The translations under genes were made by a program, and so were the position numbers. The notes beneath the pieces were generated by a model that saw only the letters and a list, made by a program, of their open reading frames with translations, had not been told where the DNA came from and searched no databases. This document shows positions 1-8,288 of a stretch of DNA of 8,288 bases, piece by piece; positions within the stretch are counted from its first letter, which is position 1; every line of letters begins with the position of its first letter. Source of the stretch: Alphaproteobacteria bacterium (GTDB lineage Bacteria > Pseudomonadota > Alphaproteobacteria > Micropepsales > Micropepsaceae). Where the stretch lies: positions 1 through 8,288 of the forward strand of contig JAATGK010000242.1 of the NCBI GenBank assembly GCA_015654715.1. The letters are read 5' to 3'.

Positions 1-397
<397 letters not shown>

Positions 398-841
398 ATG
401 CCGACCCTCACACCGATCCCCAAGCCGACCGTTATACCGGCCCTGGCCATCACGCCCGAAGATGCCTTCTCGATCCTGCTCAAAGCGCGCGAATTCGATG
501 TCAAAGTCGCCGAGACCGACCCGGACAGCGGTTCTAATCCGAGCGACGACGTTAGCATCGATGCGCTGGAATTCGGCCCGACGGATGATACGCAGCGCGA
601 ACTTTTTTCCGCCATCCGCGATCTCAATGACGATGAATTGCTCGATCTGCTTGCGCTGATATTTGTCGGCCGGGGCGATTTCACGCTCAAGGAATGGCAT
701 GCGGCCCGTCAAGCGGCGGCCGATATCGGGCGGGCGAAAACGCCACGCTATGTCACCGACATTCCTTTGGTCAGCAACTATCTCGAAGACGGTCTGTCCC
801 AGTTCAACCTGACGCTGCAAGATTATTTGGACCTGCATTAA
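398..841 (+). CDS. DUF3775 domain protein (small, acidic, function unknown)
   Basis: A protein of 147 residues (151 if started at the in-frame ATG at 386). It matches my memory of the DUF3775 family: KAREFDVKV at residues 29-37, an acidic DPDSGSNPSDD turn at 41-51, a hydrophobic helix followed by GRGDFT at 91-96, and a C-terminal YLEDGLSQF at 128-136. The family is small, soluble, common in Alphaproteobacteria and without an assigned reaction. There is no signal peptide or membrane segment; Asp and Glu are plentiful and the fold is probably mostly helical. I prefer the start at 398 because GGAA lies 6 to 7 bases upstream, whereas 386 is preceded by pyrimidines. The stop is 22 bp before the oleate hydratase start on the same strand, so the two genes are probably co-transcribed. 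No biochemical role can be read from the sequence. Confidence 0.85.
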   Translation: MPTLTPIPKPTVIPALAITPEDAFSILLKAREFDVKVAETDPDSGSNPSDDVSIDALEFGPTDDTQRELFSAIRDLNDDELLDLLALIFVGRGDFTLKEWHAARQAAADIGRAKTPRYVTDIPLVSNYLEDGLSQFNLTLQDYLDLH

Positions 842-863
842 GGCCGCGAAAGGGCTGAATCTC

Positions 864-2435
864 ATGAGTAAATATTATTTTGTTGGCAGCGGCATCGCCT
901 CGCTGGCGGGCGCCGTGATTCTCATCCGCGATGGCGGTGTGTCGGGCAAAGATATCGTCATCTTCGAGGAGAGCCACGCATTCGGCGGCGCCTTCGATGC
1001 CCATGGCGACGCCGAGCACGGCTATTTCATGAGCGGCAGCCGCATGTTCGAAGCAAAGTACGTATGCACTTTCGATCTCTTGGCGTCGATCCCATCGCTC
1101 AGCAATCCCAATATTTCGATCAAGGAAGAGACCGACCAGGCCAACGCCAAGTGGCCGTGGCACAACAAAGTGCGGCTGGTCGACCGCGACGGCAATATCC
1201 CCGACTTCCACAAGATGGGCTTCAGCGAACGTGACGGGATCGACCTCGTCGCGCTCATGGCCGAGCCGGAAAGCTTCCTCGATGGCAAGCGCGTCGCCGA
1301 CTGCTTCAGCGAGCATTTCTTTCAGACCAATTTCTGGTTCGAATGGTGCTCGCTGTTCGCCTTTGAACGCTGGCACAGCGCGATCGAGTTCAAGCGCTAC
1401 CTGCAGCGCTTCATCCACCATTTCTCGACCATCGATACCCAAGAGGGCATCTATCGTAGCTTGTTCAACCAGTACGACAGTTTTGCCGTACCGCTAGTCA
1501 ATTGGTTGAAGGACCGCGAGGTTGATTTCCGCTTCCACGTCCGAGTCGAAAATCTCGATTTGGAGTCCGGCAGCGATGCGATCACCGTCACCGGCCTCGA
1601 GACCAGCAAGAACGGCGTTGCGGAGCACATTGCGGTCGGCCCGAGCGATTTCGTCTTCGTGACCAACGGCTCGATGACCGCCGACAAGACGTTCGGCACG
1701 ATGACCAAGGCACCTGGATTCAATCGCGGCAACAAATCCGGCGCGTGGCAATTGTGGAAAAAGCTGGCTGAGGGGCGTCCGCAGTTCGGCAATCCGGCCG
1801 CATTCAACGGCGTGATCGCGGAATCCTCGTGGATTTCCTATACCGTGACGGTCAAGGAGCCGTTGTTCTTTGCGTTGATGGAAAAGTTCAGCGGCAGTCC
1901 GGCCGGCAGCGGCGGGCTGATCACCTTCAAGGATTCCAACTGGCTGATCACGATCTCGATTTACCACCAGCCCTTTTTTGCGGACCAGCCCGAAGACGTT
2001 TCGGTGTGGTGGGGTTACGCCCTCTTCCATGACCGCCCCGGCAACTACGTCAAGAAGCCGATGTCGGACTGCAACGGCGCCGAAATTCTCGAGGAAGTGC
2101 TCGGCCATTTGCACTTCGCCCCGGCGGACAAGGACGCCATCATTGCCGCGTCCAACTGTATTCCCTGCGCCATGCCGTACATCACAAGTCAATTCATGGT
2201 TCGAACGGCTAACGACCGGCCAAAGGTGGTTCCGGACGGGTCCACCAATCTCGCCTTCATGGGCCAGTTCGCCGAGCAACCTGACGACGTCGTATTCACT
2301 GTGGAGTACTCGGTGCGCTGTGCCATGACCGCTGTGTACACGTTGCTCAAGCTCAACAAGAAGCCGCCGCCGGTGTACAAGGGCTTGCACAGCCCGCAAG
2401 TGATCGTCGATGCCATCCGGACGATGCACCGCTAG
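864..2435 (+). CDS. ohyA: Oleate hydratase family protein (FAD-dependent fatty acid hydratase), first copy
   Basis: A complete protein of 523 residues. The family (also called myosin-cross-reactive antigen, MCRA) hydrates cis double bonds, for example oleate to 10-hydroxystearate, using FAD structurally and in reduced form. Visible features are an N-terminal dinucleotide motif GSGIAS (8-13), acidic Glu35/Glu36 after strand two, FAFERWHSAIEFKRYL (165-180) with Tyr179 at the catalytic Tyr position (Tyr201 in Staphylococcus aureus OhyA), FVTNGSMT near 265-272, and a C-terminal FAD-closing region with MPYITSQFM (437-445) and AFMGQFAE (464-471). Two oddities stand out. The loop usually written RGGRE reads S57-G-S-R-M, so the catalytic Glu is Met61 and the loop Arg and second Gly are Ser. 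The protein also starts at the FAD strand and ends at DAIRTMHR, lacking the N- and C-terminal extensions of longer members. The length fits the shorter subfamily that includes a Rhodococcus enzyme. An AAAGGG Shine-Dalgarno lies 9 bases before the start. Substrate is unproven. Confidence 0.9.
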   Translation: MSKYYFVGSGIASLAGAVILIRDGGVSGKDIVIFEESHAFGGAFDAHGDAEHGYFMSGSRMFEAKYVCTFDLLASIPSLSNPNISIKEETDQANAKWPWHNKVRLVDRDGNIPDFHKMGFSERDGIDLVALMAEPESFLDGKRVADCFSEHFFQTNFWFEWCSLFAFERWHSAIEFKRYLQRFIHHFSTIDTQEGIYRSLFNQYDSFAVPLVNWLKDREVDFRFHVRVENLDLESGSDAITVTGLETSKNGVAEHIAVGPSDFVFVTNGSMTADKTFGTMTKAPGFNRGNKSGAWQLWKKLAEGRPQFGNPAAFNGVIAESSWISYTVTVKEPLFFALMEKFSGSPAGSGGLITFKDSNWLITISIYHQPFFADQPEDVSVWWGYALFHDRPGNYVKKPMSDCNGAEILEEVLGHLHFAPADKDAIIAASNCIPCAMPYITSQFMVRTANDRPKVVPDGSTNLAFMGQFAEQPDDVVFTVEYSVRCAMTAVYTLLKLNKKPPPVYKGLHSPQVIVDAIRTMHR

Positions 2436-2459
2436 ACCGCTTTATTGCTTTTGCGAGCG

Positions 2460-3296
2460 CTACTCCTCTTTCCGGCAGAACGCCTCGATGGCGCCGAGGC
2501 GGTCTATTTCTACCCGCACGAGATCGCCGCCCTTCAAATAGACCGGCGGCTTCATGCCCATCCCGACCCCGCCGGGGGTACCGGTGTAGATGAGATCGCC
2601 GGGTTCGAGGGTCATCACCTGACTGACATGGGCGATCTGGTCCCAGACGTTGAAGACCAGATTGGCGGTGTTGGAATCCTGGCGCTTGTCGCCATTGACG
2701 AAGCAACGCACGCCCAACGTGTGGGGATCTGGGCTTTCGTCGGCGGTGGTGATCCAGGGACCGAAAGGGGCGTGAGTGTCGAAACTCTTGCCCAGCATCG
2801 ATTGCGAAGTCGCCATCTGCCAATCGCGGGCGCTGACATCGCTGCCGGCGCAATAGCCGAACACAGAGGCGCGGGCATCTTCGCGGGCGATGGCACGACC
2901 GCCTTGGCCGATCACCACCACCAGTTCGGCTTCGTAATCGACTTTGGTCGATGCTTTCGGCAGCACAATCGGGTCATTGGGGCCATTGGCGGCGGTCGGC
3001 TGCTTGCAGAACCAAATTTGACGCTCCGGCATCGCGGCGCCGGTCTCACGCACGTGATCGGCGTAATTGAGTCCAATCGCGAGAATCTTGCCCGGACGCG
3101 GCAAAGGCGGCAGCAAATGCACGCTACCCAGGGAAATCGGCCGCCCTGCCGTTTCGGCAACCTGTTTGCGGACTTGGGGCCAACGAATGATCAGGTCCAT
3201 CATGCTGCCAAACTGCGGCGGCAACGGGATAATTTCCTCCCCTTCCACCCGCCCAAGCGCCACTTTTTCACCCTGCGAAAATGTCACCAATCTCAT
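2460..3296 (-). CDS. Fumarylacetoacetate hydrolase (FAH) family protein
   Basis: A complete minus-strand protein of 278 residues, typical of single-domain bacterial FAH-family enzymes. The catalytic domain starts near residue 70 with GLNYADH (75-81). The acidic metal-binding triad is Glu122 and Glu124 (VDYEAELVVVIG) and Asp153 (AGSDVSARDWQ). Lys170 in GKSFDTHAP and the C-terminal loop GTPGGVGMGMKPPVYLKGGD (239-258) are characteristic. Members cleave or hydrate/decarboxylate 2-oxo acids with Mg2+ or Mn2+, for example fumarylpyruvate, acylpyruvates, 2-oxohept-3-enedioate or ureidoglycolate; the family label does not fix the substrate. No other aromatic-degradation gene is in the window, so pathway assignment is open. 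The start at 3296 has GAAAGG about 9 bases upstream. The gene converges on the first oleate hydratase, with only 24 bp between stops and no clear terminator hairpin. It is divergent from tal-pgi and appears to be a single-gene unit within the window. Confidence 0.9.
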   Translation of the reverse strand: MRLVTFSQGEKVALGRVEGEEIIPLPPQFGSMMDLIIRWPQVRKQVAETAGRPISLGSVHLLPPLPRPGKILAIGLNYADHVRETGAAMPERQIWFCKQPTAANGPNDPIVLPKASTKVDYEAELVVVIGQGGRAIAREDARASVFGYCAGSDVSARDWQMATSQSMLGKSFDTHAPFGPWITTADESPDPHTLGVRCFVNGDKRQDSNTANLVFNVWDQIAHVSQVMTLEPGDLIYTGTPGGVGMGMKPPVYLKGGDLVRVEIDRLGAIEAFCRKEE

Positions 3297-3419
3297 CTGC
3301 CGCGACCTTTCAAACCAATGACTTGAGAACCATATAAGACAGAGTTAGACGACTACTGCATGGCAGGATAAGCGGCGGGCCTCATTCCCGTTCCGTTCCT
3401 TGCCCCATCGGAGCTGATG
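3297..3419. promoter_or_regulatory. Divergent intergenic region between the FAH gene and tal-pgi
   Basis: This region of about 120 bp must carry promoters for two divergent units. The best candidate elements are weak: TATAAG at 3333-3338 could act as a -10 for tal-pgi, and the same AT-rich patch on the other strand reads TATATG, a possible -10 for the FAH gene. TTGAGA at 3323-3328 resembles a -35 but lacks a good -10 at proper spacing. No strong inverted repeat is visible. GGAG at 3410-3413 is the Shine-Dalgarno for tal-pgi and favours the second of two tandem ATG codons. Confidence 0.3.
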
Positions 3420-6233
3420 ATGAACCCCCTTAAAGAACTTGGAAAATACGGTCAGGCGCCGTGGCTCGACAACCTCGGTCGCGGTTTGGTGCGCAGCGGC
3501 GAACTCGCCAAGCTGGTGCAAGAAGAAGGGATCAAGGGGGTCACCTCCAATCCGGCGATTTTTGAAAAATCGATGGGGCATTCGAACGAGTATGACGAGG
3601 AAATCCGCTCGCTGCTCGAGGCCGGAACGGTCGAGATCGGCGCGGTGTTCAACAACCTCGCGTTCACCGACATTCGCGGCGCTGCCGATGCGCTGAAACC
3701 GGTCTACGACGAGACCAAAAAGGCTGACGGCTTCGTCAGCATGGAATGCAATCCGTATCTTGCCAACGATACCGCCGCGACGCTGACCGAAGCGCGCTAT
3801 CTGTGGCAACAAATCGGCCGCCCCAACGTAATGATCAAAGTGCCCGCCACCCCGGCCGGCATTCCGGCGATTAAGAAGCTGCTGTCGGAAGGCATCAACA
3901 TCAACGTCACGCTGCTGTTCGCGCAGGAAGCTTATCGCCAGGTGGCCGAGGCTTACATTGCGTGCCTGGAAGGGCTTCCCGCCAATTACGATTTGTCGAC
4001 CGTCTCCAGCGTCGCCAGTTTCTTCATCAGCCGCATCGACGCCAAGATCGACGGCCTGCTCGATAAGAAGATCGCGACCGCGACGGGCGCCGAGAAAGCC
4101 AAGCTCGAAAGCTTGAAGGGCAAAGTCGCCATCGCCAACGCCAAGCTCGCCTATCGCGATTACGAGAAGATTTTCTCCGGCGCACGTTGGGAAAAGCTGG
4201 CCAAGCGCGGCGCCCGTCCGCAGCGCCTCTTGTGGGCCTCCACCGGCACCAAGAACAAAGCCTATCCCGACACGCTGTACGTCGACACCCTGATTGGCGA
4301 CAACACCGTCAACACGATGCCGCCAGCCACCGTCGCGGCCGTACGCGATCACGGCAAACCCGCCGCTGACGCCATCAAGCAGGATCTGCCGGGCGCCGAA
4401 AAGATTTTGGCCGATCTCGCAGCTACGGGTATCAAGCTCGACGAAATTACCGATACGCTGCTGGTGGAAGGCGTCGATCTGTTCGCCGATGCTGCCGACA
4501 AGCTGTTCGGGGCCATCGCCGGAAAATGCGATGAAATCACCGGCAAGAAGTTGCGCCTGACCTTCACGCTCGGCGCCGACAAGGACGCCGTCGACGGCTG
4601 GGTCAAGACCTGGACCGCGAAGGGCTACATCCGCCGCCTGTGGGCCAAGGACAAGACGATCTGGGCCAATACCGACGAAGACAAATGGCTCGGCTGGCTC
4701 GATGCTCCGACGGCGGCAAAAGCCAATCTCGCCCAGTTGGAAGCGTTCGCCGCCAAGGTGAAGGCCGCCAAATGGACCGACGTGGTGCTGCTCGGCATGG
4801 GCGGCTCAAGCCTCGGCGCCGAAGTGCTCCGCGAAGTGCTGGTCAAACACGGCACGCCGAAGTTCCATATTCTCGACTCCACCAATCCCGATGAAGTCGG
4901 CACGCTGGACAAGAAGCTTAACCCGGCATCGACGCTGTTCATCGTCGCGTCGAAATCCGGCTCAACCCTCGAACCCAATTTGTTCAAGGATTTCTTCTTC
5001 GACCGCGTCGCCAAGACGGTCGGCAAAGACAAGGCCGGCAGCCATTTCGTGGCGATCACCGATCCGGGTTCGTCGCTGGAGAAGGACGCCAAGGCCGAAG
5101 GCTTTGCCGACATCTTCGCCGGCGATAAGACGATCGGCGGGCGCTATTCGGTGCTGTCGAACTTCGGCCTGGTTCCGGCCGCGGCGATGGGCGTCGATCT
5201 GAAAGCCTTCGTCGCCAACGCGCTGGCCGCGGAAGCCGCGTCCGGCCCGCTGTCGCCGCCTGCGACCAATCCTGGCACCCAACTCGGCATCGCGCTCGGC
5301 ACCCTGGCCAAGGCCGGTAAGGACAAGCTGACGATTTTCGCCTCCAAGGGCCTCGCCAGCTTCGGCGCCTGGGCGGAACAACTCGTCGCCGAATCCACCG
5401 GCAAGCATGGCAAGGGCATCATCCCGATTGACGGCGAACCGGCCGGATCGGCCGCCAGCTACGGCAAGGATCGCGTGTTTGTGGTGCTGAAGCTGAAAGG
5501 CGAAGACGCGCGCGACAGCTTGGTGGCGGCGCTCAAGACCAGCGGCCATCCGGTGATCGAGATCGAAGTCGACGAACCTGCGCAACTGGCGCGGCTGTTC
5601 TATGTCTTCGAAATCGCGACCGCAGTTGTGGGCGCGGCGCTGGAAATCAATCCGTTCGATCAGCCTGACGTCGAAGCGGCCAAGATCAAGGCCAAGGCCC
5701 TGATGGAAGCGGGCGGCGCCAAGGATACCGACAAGCCGGTATTCGCAGGCGGCGGTGTCGCGGTCTATGCCGATCCCGAAAACGCCAAAGCGCTGGCCGG
5801 AGCCAAAACGCTGGAAGACGTGTTGAAGGCGCATTTCAAGCGCGTCGGCACCGGCGATTACATCGCCCTCGTCGGCTTCATTGAACGCAACAGCGCGCAT
5901 GCGGCGGAATTCGACGCCATCCGTGCGGTGCTGCGCGACAAGACCGGCGCAGCGGTGTGCCTGGGCTTTGGTCCGCGCTTCCTGCATTCGACCGGCCAAG
6001 CCTACAAGGGCGGCCCTGCCACCGGCCTGTTCGTGCAAGTCACCGGCAAGCCGGCGCATGACGTTGCGGTACCCGGCCGCGGCTACACGTTCGGCGCCGT
6101 GATTGCGGCGCAAGCCGCCGGCGATCTCGGCGTTCTGGTGGAACGCGGGCGGCGGGCCATCCGCGTCCATCTTGACAATGTGGACCAAGGACTGGCCACC
6201 TTGCGCCGGGCTGTCGAAGCTGCTGTGAAGTAA
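3420..6233 (+). CDS. tal-pgi: Bifunctional transaldolase / glucose-6-phosphate isomerase (fusion)
   Basis: A complete fusion of 937 residues, close to the usual length for this fused family. Residues from about 5 to 365 form a transaldolase: GVTSNPAIFEKS (40-51), the Schiff-base Lys140 in MIKVPATPAG, NVTLLF (162-167) and SRIDAKID near 204-211. From about 380 onward is a glucose-6-phosphate isomerase with two SIS-type sugar-phosphate modules: GMGGSSLG (459-466), SKSGSTLEP (511-519), GGRYSVLS (573-580), the probable catalytic Glu658 in QLVAESTGKHGKG, NPFDQPDVE (744-752), and a probable catalytic Lys863 near the end (GQAYKGGP). Together they link sedoheptulose 7-phosphate/glyceraldehyde 3-phosphate exchange to fructose 6-phosphate and glucose 6-phosphate in the cytoplasm. 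The Shine-Dalgarno GGAG is 6 bases before the ATG at 3420 and only 3 before the tandem ATG at 3417, so 3420 is preferred. gnd follows after 9 bp, indicating an operon. No frameshift or missing key residue is seen. Confidence 0.95.
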   Translation: MNPLKELGKYGQAPWLDNLGRGLVRSGELAKLVQEEGIKGVTSNPAIFEKSMGHSNEYDEEIRSLLEAGTVEIGAVFNNLAFTDIRGAADALKPVYDETKKADGFVSMECNPYLANDTAATLTEARYLWQQIGRPNVMIKVPATPAGIPAIKKLLSEGININVTLLFAQEAYRQVAEAYIACLEGLPANYDLSTVSSVASFFISRIDAKIDGLLDKKIATATGAEKAKLESLKGKVAIANAKLAYRDYEKIFSGARWEKLAKRGARPQRLLWASTGTKNKAYPDTLYVDTLIGDNTVNTMPPATVAAVRDHGKPAADAIKQDLPGAEKILADLAATGIKLDEITDTLLVEGVDLFADAADKLFGAIAGKCDEITGKKLRLTFTLGADKDAVDGWVKTWTAKGYIRRLWAKDKTIWANTDEDKWLGWLDAPTAAKANLAQLEAFAAKVKAAKWTDVVLLGMGGSSLGAEVLREVLVKHGTPKFHILDSTNPDEVGTLDKKLNPASTLFIVASKSGSTLEPNLFKDFFFDRVAKTVGKDKAGSHFVAITDPGSSLEKDAKAEGFADIFAGDKTIGGRYSVLSNFGLVPAAAMGVDLKAFVANALAAEAASGPLSPPATNPGTQLGIALGTLAKAGKDKLTIFASKGLASFGAWAEQLVAESTGKHGKGIIPIDGEPAGSAASYGKDRVFVVLKLKGEDARDSLVAALKTSGHPVIEIEVDEPAQLARLFYVFEIATAVVGAALEINPFDQPDVEAAKIKAKALMEAGGAKDTDKPVFAGGGVAVYADPENAKALAGAKTLEDVLKAHFKRVGTGDYIALVGFIERNSAHAAEFDAIRAVLRDKTGAAVCLGFGPRFLHSTGQAYKGGPATGLFVQVTGKPAHDVAVPGRGYTFGAVIAAQAAGDLGVLVERGRRAIRVHLDNVDQGLATLRRAVEAAVK

Positions 6234-6242
6234 GGAAGCCAT

Positions 6243-7232
<990 letters not shown>

Positions 7233-7241
7233 CCGAGACAA

Positions 7242-7278
7242 GGCGCCTGACGACGCGAATGTCCGTTGCGTCGGCGCC
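7242..7278 (+). promoter_or_regulatory. Strong intercistronic hairpin between gnd and the second oleate hydratase
   Basis: GGCGC (7242-7246) pairs with GCGCC (7274-7278), and CGACGC (7251-7256) pairs with GCGTCG (7268-7273). This gives 11 Watson-Crick pairs, almost all G-C, interrupted by a 4-base bulge (7247-7250) on the 5' side and closed by an 11-base loop that can shrink by one G-U and one A-U pair. No T-run follows, so it does not look like a standard intrinsic terminator. It ends 7 bases before the GAGGA Shine-Dalgarno (7286-7290) of the downstream gene. It could damp readthrough, protect the upstream mRNA end or mark a processing point. The structure is seen; the role is inferred. Confidence 0.5.
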
Positions 7279-7299
7279 GCAAGTTGAGGAATCGCTTCC

Positions 7300-8288
7300 A
7301 TGGCAAAGACAAATGGCAACGCCGACCGGAGCGCGACAAAGGTCTATCTCGTCGGCGGCGGGATCGCGTCGCTGGCCGCGGCCGTCTTCATGATCCGCGA
7401 CGGCGACGTCCTCGGCCGCAACATCACCATCCTGGAAGAGCTCGACAAGATCGGCGGCAGCCTCGACGGCTCCGGCTCGCCGCAGGAGGGTTACGTGCTG
7501 CGCGGCGGCCGGATGCTGGAGAGCAAATATCTCTGCACCTATGAGCTGTTCTCTTCGATCCCGACGCTCGACGGCAGCCGGACGGTCACGCAGGAGATCT
7601 TCGCGTGGAACGAGACGATGAAGACCTCGTCCAAGTCGCGCCTCGTGCGCGACGGCCGCCGGCAGACCGCGCCCGCATTCGGCCTCAGCGAAAAGCACAT
7701 CCTGGCGATCGAGCGCCTGGCGATCGAGCCGGAAGCGATGCTTGCCCGCACCACCATCGCCGATCAGTTCGACGCCGCTTTCTTCGAGACCAATTTCTGG
7801 TTCATGTGGTGCACCACCTTCGCCTTCCAGCCCTGGCACAGCGCGGTCGAGTTCAAGCGTTACCTCGTGCGCTTCGCGCATATGGTCGCCGGCTTCGACC
7901 GGCTCGAGGGCATCATGCGGACGGTCTACAACCAGTACGATTCGATGGTGCGGCCGCTGCGCAAATGGCTCGATGAGCGCGGCGTTGTGTTCGAACTGAA
8001 CACGCGCGTGACCGATCTCGGCTATGGCGAGCGCAATGGGGAACAGGCCGCGACGCGCATCGTCTATGAGCGGGACGGCAGGACCGCCGAGATCGCTGTC
8101 GGCGAGAGCGATTATGTCCTGGTCACGCTCGGCTCGATGACCGAGGCGTCCAGCCTCGGCGGCATGGACGCCGCGCCGGCTCTGCGCACCAAGACGGATG
8201 GCGGCGCATGGACGCTCTGGGAGAAGATCGCCGCGGGCCGGCCCGAATTCGGCCGCCCCTCGGTATTCGCCGACCATGTCGACCGGTC
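7300..8288 (+). CDS. ohyA: Oleate hydratase family protein (FAD-dependent), second copy, C-terminus beyond window
   Basis: 329 codons are open to the right edge, about 60 percent of the expected length. The FAD motif is GGGIAS (19-24), with Glu46/Glu47 after strand two (ILEE), GGSLDGSG (52-59), and the flavin loop R68-G-G-R followed by Met72 where many family members have a catalytic Glu. TNFWFMWCTTFAFQPWHSA (164-182) leads to Tyr188 in FKRYLVRF, the conserved catalytic Tyr position, and LVTLGSMTEAS lies further on. It is clearly paralogous to the copy at 864: over the 30-residue block around FWF...WHSA...KRYL the two share 22 identities by eye. It has a short N-terminal extension of about 13 residues that the first copy lacks. 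GAGGA at 7286-7290, 9 bases upstream, supports the ATG at 7300. It lies 67 bp after gnd on the same strand, with a hairpin between, so cotranscription with tal-pgi-gnd is possible but not certain. Third-position GC is visibly higher than in the other genes. Confidence 0.9.
   Translation, partial: MAKTNGNADRSATKVYLVGGGIASLAAAVFMIRDGDVLGRNITILEELDKIGGSLDGSGSPQEGYVLRGGRMLESKYLCTYELFSSIPTLDGSRTVTQEIFAWNETMKTSSKSRLVRDGRRQTAPAFGLSEKHILAIERLAIEPEAMLARTTIADQFDAAFFETNFWFMWCTTFAFQPWHSAVEFKRYLVRFAHMVAGFDRLEGIMRTVYNQYDSMVRPLRKWLDERGVVFELNTRVTDLGYGERNGEQAATRIVYERDGRTAEIAVGESDYVLVTLGSMTEASSLGGMDAAPALRTKTDGGAWTLWEKIAAGRPEFGRPSVFADHVDR

Noticed and set aside
2436..2459. Possible bidirectional terminator between the convergent hydratase and FAH genes
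   Set aside because: The 24-bp gap holds only a short repeated GCTTT/GCTTTT pattern and no stem of useful length.
2445..3326. Plus-strand open frame of about 293 codons across the FAH gene
   Set aside because: The minus-strand frame carries the FAH metal triad and the GTPGGVGMG loop; the plus-strand translation shows no domain.
3345..4352. Open frame of about 335 codons antisense to the transaldolase half
   Set aside because: Same antisense-shadow pattern; it overlaps a conserved catalytic domain and has no recognisable motif.

Overview
The window is GC-rich and gene-dense. It has no RNA genes, mobile elements, CRISPR arrays or long repeats that I can see. A transaldolase–glucose-6-phosphate isomerase fusion, a short 6-phosphogluconate dehydrogenase, a DUF3775 protein and high-GC codon use together suggest an alphaproteobacterium, probably of the Hyphomicrobiales (Rhizobiales). 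That placement is an inference from gene types, not from a phylogenetic marker.

Layout from left to right: (1) the 5' part of an SDR oxidoreductase of the acetoin reductase/2,3-butanediol dehydrogenase type, minus strand, running off the left edge; (2) a divergent intergenic region of about 180 bp; (3) a small DUF3775 protein, followed after 22 bp by (4) a complete FAD-dependent oleate hydratase family protein, both plus strand; (5) a convergent minus-strand fumarylacetoacetate hydrolase (FAH) family enzyme ending 24 bp from the hydratase; (6) a second divergent intergenic region of about 120 bp; (7) a plus-strand set with a bifunctional transaldolase/glucose-6-phosphate isomerase (tal-pgi), then gnd 9 bp later, then, after a 67-bp gap holding a strong hairpin, (8) a second, different oleate hydratase that runs off the right edge. 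No gene-free stretch exceeds 300 bp.

How the genes may work together: Tal-Pgi and Gnd belong to the pentose phosphate pathway and interconvert hexose and pentose phosphates. Gnd carries an acidic residue after its second beta strand, which points to NAD+ rather than NADP+. The two oleate hydratases would add water to cis double bonds of unsaturated fatty acids, a reaction in which family members need reduced FAD. The striking feature is two paralogous fatty acid hydratases bracketing a sugar-phosphate operon. Both have Met where well-studied family members have a catalytic Glu, and the first also has an altered flavin-contacting loop. A functional link between NADH-yielding Gnd and flavin reduction in the hydratase is speculation. 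I found no clearly new multi-gene system; the most unusual items are the hydratase pair, the active-site variants and the intercistronic hairpin.
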